Positions 59,920 to 64,000 of a DNA stretch of 64,000 bases are shown one piece after another. Both the position numbers and the translations under genes were made by a program. The first letter of the stretch is position 1. The number at the start of each line of letters is the position of its first letter. The stretch comes from Erwinia endophytica. Its GTDB lineage: Bacteria; Pseudomonadota; Gammaproteobacteria; Enterobacterales; Enterobacteriaceae. The stretch lies in contig NZ_RQVV01000011.1 in NCBI RefSeq assembly GCF_009295515.1, positions 350,219-414,218 on the forward strand, written 5' to 3'. The notes under the pieces were generated by a model. That model was not told the origin of the DNA. It saw only the letters and a program-made list of their open reading frames with translations, and made no database searches.

Positions 59920-61023
59920 TTAAAGCAGTGGCCGACGAGTTTCAATGATAGCGCCACCCAGGCAGACCTCATCAAGGTAAAATACCGCGGACTGACCCGG
60001 TGTGACGGCGGCTACCGGTTGATCAAAAGATACTTCCAGACGGTCCTCGCCCATGGGAGTCAGCGTGCACGGGATATCGACCTGGCGATAGCGGGTTTTT
60101 ACCGTACAGCGCAAAGGCGTCGTCAGGGGGACGCGATCGACCCAGTGCAATTGCTGCGCCACCAACCCGGTGGACATCAGGCGTGGGTGGTCATGACCCT
60201 GGGCGACAATCAGCCGATTTTCCCTGAGGTCTTTATCGACGACGTACCAGGGTTCTTCACTGCCTTCTTTGGTACCGCCGATACCCAGCCCTTTACGCTG
60301 GCCAAGCGTGTGGTACATCAGCCCCTGGTGCTCGCCGATGACCTCCCCATCCACGTTGACGATGGCGCCAGGTTGAGCGGGAAGATAGCGGCCGAGGAAA
60401 TCGCGGAATTTGCGCTCGCCAATAAAACAGATGCCCGTGGAGTCTTTTTTAGTCGCGGTAACCAGCTCCAGTTCTTCTGCGATACGGCGTACCCTGGGTT
60501 TCTCCAATTCGCCAACCGGGAACAGGCATTGGGAAATTTGTTCATGGCTCAGTGTGTAGAGGAAATAACTCTGATCCTTGTTGTCGTCCAGGCCCCGTAG
60601 CAGGCGGCTTTTGCCCTGTACATCCTGACGGCGGACATAGTGACCGGTAGCAATGAGATCAGCCCCCAGATCTTCGGCGGCGAACGCCAGGAAAGCTTTA
60701 AATTTAATCTCTTTGTTGCAGAGAATATCCGGATTGGGGGTCCGGCCTGCCTTATACTCCGCCAGGAAGTGCTCGAAGACGTTGTCCCAGTATTCTGCCG
60801 CAAAGTTGACCGTGTGCAGGTGAATCCCCAATTTGTCGCAGACGGCTTGCGCATCAGCCAGATCCTGGGCCGCGGTACAGTATTCCTCACCGTCATCCTC
60901 TTCCCAGTTTTTCATAAACAGGCCTTCCACCTGATAGCCTTGCTGCTGCAGTAACCAGGCGGAAACGGAAGAATCGACACCGCCGGACATCCCGACGACC
61001 ACTTTTGTTTGATGTGCTGACAT
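59920..61023 (-). CDS. mnmA: tRNA-specific 2-thiouridylase MnmA
   Basis: Makes 2-thiouridine at the wobble position 34 of Lys, Glu and Gln tRNAs. 367 aa. The PP-loop [12 protein letters not shown] and the two catalytic Cys ([12 protein letters not shown] and [13 protein letters not shown]) are intact, as is the C-terminal PGQSAVFY. It receives sulfur through the Tus relay. Same strand as nudJ upstream and hflD downstream. Confidence 0.97.
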   Translation of the reverse strand: MSAHQTKVVVGMSGGVDSSVSAWLLQQQGYQVEGLFMKNWEEDDGEEYCTAAQDLADAQAVCDKLGIHLHTVNFAAEYWDNVFEHFLAEYKAGRTPNPDILCNKEIKFKAFLAFAAEDLGADLIATGHYVRRQDVQGKSRLLRGLDDNKDQSYFLYTLSHEQISQCLFPVGELEKPRVRRIAEELELVTATKKDSTGICFIGERKFRDFLGRYLPAQPGAIVNVDGEVIGEHQGLMYHTLGQRKGLGIGGTKEGSEEPWYVVDKDLRENRLIVAQGHDHPRLMSTGLVAQQLHWVDRVPLTTPLRCTVKTRYRQVDIPCTLTPMGEDRLEVSFDQPVAAVTPGQSAVFYLDEVCLGGAIIETRRPLL

Positions 61024-61080
61024 GAGAAATACCCGACTTTAGTGGCAGTTAAAGGCTGCCCTTTAAAATTGCGGCGTATT

Positions 61081-61557
61081 CTACCACGCGTCCGTCATGG
61101 GCGCATCTTCGCTAAACGGCCATTGATACACGCTTAACACCTCCAGCGGATAACGAGGACCTTGCTGATAAACCTTCAGGCTTTCAGCAACGAGTGGCGA
61201 ACGCAGTTTTTTAGCGGTCAGGATTTCTTCAGGCGGCAGCCACCAGCAGCGATCGATATCGCTATCGTGTGGACAGGTGGGCAGCATTTGGGGCAAATCC
61301 AGTGCGAAAAGAAACCGCAGGAAGGGGGTATGGTCTGGCGCAATCCACTGATGCAGGCGCAAAAAGGCCTGTGGTACGCCTTCTATACCGGTTTCTTCGT
61401 AAAGTTCACGAACCGCGGCTTGTAGCAGTGTTTCATTGGCTTCCAGATGTCCGGCTGGCTGGTTCCATGTCACCCGTCCGCGGACTCTCTCTTCCACCAC
61501 CAGAAACCGCCCTTCAGCGTGTACCACGGTAGCGACGGTGACGTGTGGTTTAAACAT
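61081..61557 (-). CDS. nudJ: Phosphatase NudJ (Nudix hydrolase)
   Basis: Nudix enzyme acting on HMP-pyrophosphate and nucleoside tri/diphosphates. 158 aa. The Nudix box is complete: Gly in GHLEANE, then seven residues, then [11 protein letters not shown]. Begins [20 protein letters not shown]. In E. coli it overlaps or abuts mnmA; here 57 bp separate them. Confidence 0.95.
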   Translation of the reverse strand: MFKPHVTVATVVHAEGRFLVVEERVRGRVTWNQPAGHLEANETLLQAAVRELYEETGIEGVPQAFLRLHQWIAPDHTPFLRFLFALDLPQMLPTCPHDSDIDRCWWLPPEEILTAKKLRSPLVAESLKVYQQGPRYPLEVLSVYQWPFSEDAPMTDAW

Positions 61558-61583
61558 ACCTGACCCCTTATTGCCAATAACGG

Positions 61584-62216
61584 CTAAAATGGAAAATCAT
61601 CGGTGATATCGCGCCATTCACCGGGGGGTAAATCATGCAGCATCACGTTACCCATGGCAAAGCGAATCAGTCGCAGGGTGGGGAAACCAATATGAGCGGT
61701 CATGCGTCGAACCTGGCGATTACGCCCTTCATACAAGGTGATTTTCAGCCAGTGAGTAGGGATAGTCTTGCGTTGGCGAATCGGCGGATGGCGTGGCCAG
61801 AGCCACTCAGGCTCGTCAACCCGCTCCACATGTGCCGGCAGGGTGGGGCCATCTTTCAGATTAACGCCATTGCGCAGTGCCTGGATATCGTCCTCGTCCG
61901 GTACGCCTTCCACCTGGACGTAGTAAATTTTTCCAGTACGCTTGCCCGGTTGGGTCAGCGTCGCCTGCAGCGCGCCATCATTTGTCAGGATCATCAGACC
62001 TTCGCTGTCGCGATCCAGACGACCAGCGGCATAGACACCGGGGACCGGAATAAAATCTTTCAGAGTGCTGCGACCGGCGTCATCGCTAAACTGCGGCAGC
62101 ACGTCAAAAGGCTTGTTAAAAATAATAATACGCCTGGAGCCTTTAACGGTTTGTCTGCGGTCAGCGAGTGCGCTGAATCGTTTAACGCGGTGATTCTTAA
62201 AGGAAGATTTACGCAT
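61584..62216 (-). CDS. rluE: 23S rRNA pseudouridine(2457) synthase RluE
   Basis: RsuA-family pseudouridine synthase for U2457 of 23S rRNA. The ATG at 62216 ([19 protein letters not shown]) gives 210 aa; an ATG at 62246 is in frame and would match the longer E. coli N-terminus, but neither has a strong ribosome binding site. Motifs: [26 protein letters not shown] (catalytic Asp) and [14 protein letters not shown]. Divergent from icd. Confidence 0.94.
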   Translation of the reverse strand: MRKSSFKNHRVKRFSALADRRQTVKGSRRIIIFNKPFDVLPQFSDDAGRSTLKDFIPVPGVYAAGRLDRDSEGLMILTNDGALQATLTQPGKRTGKIYYVQVEGVPDEDDIQALRNGVNLKDGPTLPAHVERVDEPEWLWPRHPPIRQRKTIPTHWLKITLYEGRNRQVRRMTAHIGFPTLRLIRFAMGNVMLHDLPPGEWRDITDDFPF

Positions 62217-62347
62217 ATTCTTTGCACTGGTTGATAATGAGCGCATTATAACGCAAACCGGTGAGGATTGGCGCGGGGGGAATATTAAAGTAGTATTGAC
62301 CCGCATCTTACAAATCATTAACAAAAAAGCGCTCGAAGGAGAGGTTA

Positions 62348-63598
62348 ATGGAAAGCAAAGTAGTTGTTCCGGCGGAAGGTCAGAAAATCACCCTGGAAAA
62401 GGGCAAACTCCACGTACCCAACAATCCGATCATTCCTTTTATCGAAGGCGACGGCATTGGCGTTGATGTTTCTCCAGTGATGATTAAAGTTGTCGATGCC
62501 GCTGTGCAGAAAGCTTATAACGGCGAGCGTAAAATTTCCTGGATGGAAATTTACACCGGTGAGAAATCGGTAGCGCTCTATGGCCCGGATGTCTGGCTAC
62601 CAGAAGAAACCCTCGATCTGATTAAAGAGTACCGCGTGGCGATCAAAGGCCCGCTGACCACTCCCGTCGGCGGTGGTATTCGCTCCCTGAACGTGGCTTT
62701 GCGTCAACAGCTTGACCTCTACATCTGTCTGCGCCCGGTGCGTTACTACACCGGTACACCGAGCCCGGTAAAACGGCCTGAAGATACTGATATGGTGATT
62801 TTCCGTGAGAATGCGGAAGATATCTATGCCGGTATTGAATGGAAAGCGGGTTCAGCGGAAGCGGATAAAGTGATCAAGTTTTTGCGTGATGAGATGGGCG
62901 TGAAGAAAATTCGCTTCCCGGAACAATGTGGTATTGGTGTGAAACCTTGTTCTGAAGCAGGCACCAAGCGTCTGGTTCGCGCGGCGATTGAATACGCGAT
63001 CACTAACGATCGTGATTCAGTCACATTGGTTCACAAAGGCAACATCATGAAGTTCACCGAAGGCGCTTTCAAAGACTGGGGCTATCAGTTGGCAAAAGAA
63101 GCGTTCGGTGGCGAGCTGATCGATGGCGGCCCATGGATGAAAATCAAAAACCCGAAAACGGGCAAAGAGATCGTGGTAAAAGACGTCATCGCGGATGCCT
63201 TCCTGCAACAGATCCTGCTACGTCCGGCGGAGTATGATGTCATCGCCTGTATGAACCTGAACGGCGATTACATTTCCGACGCACTGGCTGCGCAGGTTGG
63301 CGGTATTGGTATCGCACCAGGCGCCAACATTGGTGACGAGTGCGCGTTGTTCGAAGCGACTCACGGTACCGCGCCTAAATATGCGGGTCAGGATAAAGTA
63401 AACCCGGGTTCAGTGATTCTGTCTGCAGAAATGATGCTGCGTCATATGGGCTGGTTCGAAGCCGCTGACCTGATTGTTAAAGGAATGGAAGGGGCGATTG
63501 CCGCCAAGACCGTAACCTATGACTTTGAGCGTCTGATGGATGGCGCTAAGCTGCTGAAATCCTCAGAGTTTGGCGATACCATGATTAAGCACATGTAA
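62348..63598 (+). CDS. icd: Isocitrate dehydrogenase (NADP+)
   Basis: TCA-cycle enzyme producing 2-oxoglutarate, controlled in E. coli by AceK phosphorylation. 416 aa, full length. The phosphorylated Ser lies in [12 protein letters not shown] (Ser113 in E. coli); metal and substrate residues are in [19 protein letters not shown] and [13 protein letters not shown]. The C-terminus reads [14 protein letters not shown]. The 3' end is a known phage attachment site in enterobacteria, and an integrase lies beside it here. Confidence 0.98.
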   Translation: MESKVVVPAEGQKITLEKGKLHVPNNPIIPFIEGDGIGVDVSPVMIKVVDAAVQKAYNGERKISWMEIYTGEKSVALYGPDVWLPEETLDLIKEYRVAIKGPLTTPVGGGIRSLNVALRQQLDLYICLRPVRYYTGTPSPVKRPEDTDMVIFRENAEDIYAGIEWKAGSAEADKVIKFLRDEMGVKKIRFPEQCGIGVKPCSEAGTKRLVRAAIEYAITNDRDSVTLVHKGNIMKFTEGAFKDWGYQLAKEAFGGELIDGGPWMKIKNPKTGKEIVVKDVIADAFLQQILLRPAEYDVIACMNLNGDYISDALAAQVGGIGIAPGANIGDECALFEATHGTAPKYAGQDKVNPGSVILSAEMMLRHMGWFEAADLIVKGMEGAIAAKTVTYDFERLMDGAKLLKSSEFGDTMIKHM

Positions 63599-63617
63599 CC
63601 GATTCTCGCTAACATAT

Positions 63618-63653
63618 AGCCAACATAATTTGTTAATTTTATGTTGGCTTTTT
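63618..63653 (+). terminator. Terminator after icd
   Basis: AGCCAACATAA and TTATGTTGGCT form a perfect 11-bp stem with a 10-base loop, followed by TTTT. Confidence 0.88.
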
Positions 63654-63696
63654 GATCTCCTAATCTTTCCCCAAAACTGTATAAAAAAAGTACGGT

Positions 63697-64000
63697 TTAA
63701 ACTGTGATTACCATCCACTCTTTACCTCGATCATCGTTATATTTATCCGTCATTTTTTGTGATTTATGGCCCAGCAGTTTTTGCGTCTCCAGCCCTTGTT
63801 CCCGATACAGACGTTCAGACAGAGAACGTTGCTCATGGAACGTTGGCGCGGTTCCCTCCTGCCATGTTATACCGCAACGATTTCTGGCCTTTTTGAAAGT
63901 GGTGGTTATTGAGCTGGCTGAAACTGAACCGTCCCGGTAATCCTGGAGACTAAACTCTTTGAGAGAGAGGTAAACAGGATGACTAAAAACACACGCTTTT
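63697..64000 (-). CDS. Lambda-type phage integrase (C-terminal part)
   Basis: Tyrosine recombinase entering from the right edge on the minus strand, stop at 63697-63699; only about 100 C-terminal codons are visible. They contain SSITTTFKKARNRCGI, then PTFHEQRSLSERLY (HxxR of the active site), LLGHKSQKMTDKY (second His and the nucleophilic Tyr) and DDRGKEWMVITV, the usual ending of lambda-family integrases. No stop interrupts the visible part. Its position next to icd agrees with phages such as 21 and e14 that integrate in icd. Whether a full prophage follows cannot be seen. Confidence 0.88.
   Translation of the reverse strand, partial: KACVFSHPVYLSLKEFSLQDYRDGSVSASSITTTFKKARNRCGITWQEGTAPTFHEQRSLSERLYREQGLETQKLLGHKSQKMTDKYNDDRGKEWMVITV

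Noticed and set aside
63704..63940. Plus-strand 78-codon frame after icd
   Set aside because: It is antisense to the integrase C-terminus, whose active-site motifs are clear.

Overview
The window is a chromosomal segment of an enterobacterium. Gene content, gene order and protein sequences follow the Escherichia coli rne-to-icd segment closely (rne, rluC, yceF, yceD-rpmF-fab cluster, holB, ptsG, hinT to ycfP, ndh, ycfJ, mfd, lolCDE, cobB, pepT, roxA, phoPQ, purB, hflD, mnmA, nudJ, rluE, icd). Several E. coli neighbours are absent (fhuE, bhsA/ldtC, nagK, potABCD) and other genes stand in their place, so it is not E. coli. An Erwiniaceae member (Erwinia/Pantoea-like) is a reasonable inference, but the sequence alone does not prove it.

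Layout. 1-6500: RNase E (minus strand, running off the left edge), divergent from rluC; the Maf-type pyrophosphatase yceF; yceD. 6500-16530: the rpmF-plsX-fabHDG-acpP-fabF-pabC-mltG-tmk-holB-ycfH supercluster, joining fatty acid synthesis to cell-wall, nucleotide and replication genes. 16.8-22.3 kb: ptsG, hinT, and the ycfL-lpoB-thiK-nagZ-ycfP series. 22.3-23.2 kb: an AT-rich gap holding a tiny hydrophobic reading frame. Then ndh and ycfJ.

25.4-35.9 kb is an accessory island between ycfJ and mfd. It holds a decayed IS256-type transposase, a FimB-like tyrosine recombinase, a 328-bp segment bounded by perfect 12-bp inverted repeats (a fimS-like invertible promoter), six pilin-like genes, three PapD-like chaperones, and an usher cut off mid-barrel and joined to a DUF3300 fragment. 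In the assembled orientation the best promoter in the switch points away from the pilins (phase OFF). The recombinase reading frame crosses the left repeat, so inversion would change its C-terminus.

35.9-64 kb: mfd; a small unknown protein; lolCDE (lipoprotein release); cobB; a sitABCD Mn/Fe importer behind two MntR-like boxes and a Fur-like box; a likely operon of secreted peroxiredoxin, short DsbD-like reductase, ECF sigma factor and NrsF-type anti-sigma; a benE/sutR-like divergent pair with two 20-bp palindromes; pepT; roxA; phoQ-phoP with a good PhoP box; purB-hflD-mnmA-nudJ-rluE; and icd. Beside icd, the C-terminal end of a lambda-type integrase on the minus strand marks the edge of a prophage or remnant at the known icd attachment site. 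No tRNA, rRNA or CRISPR array was seen.
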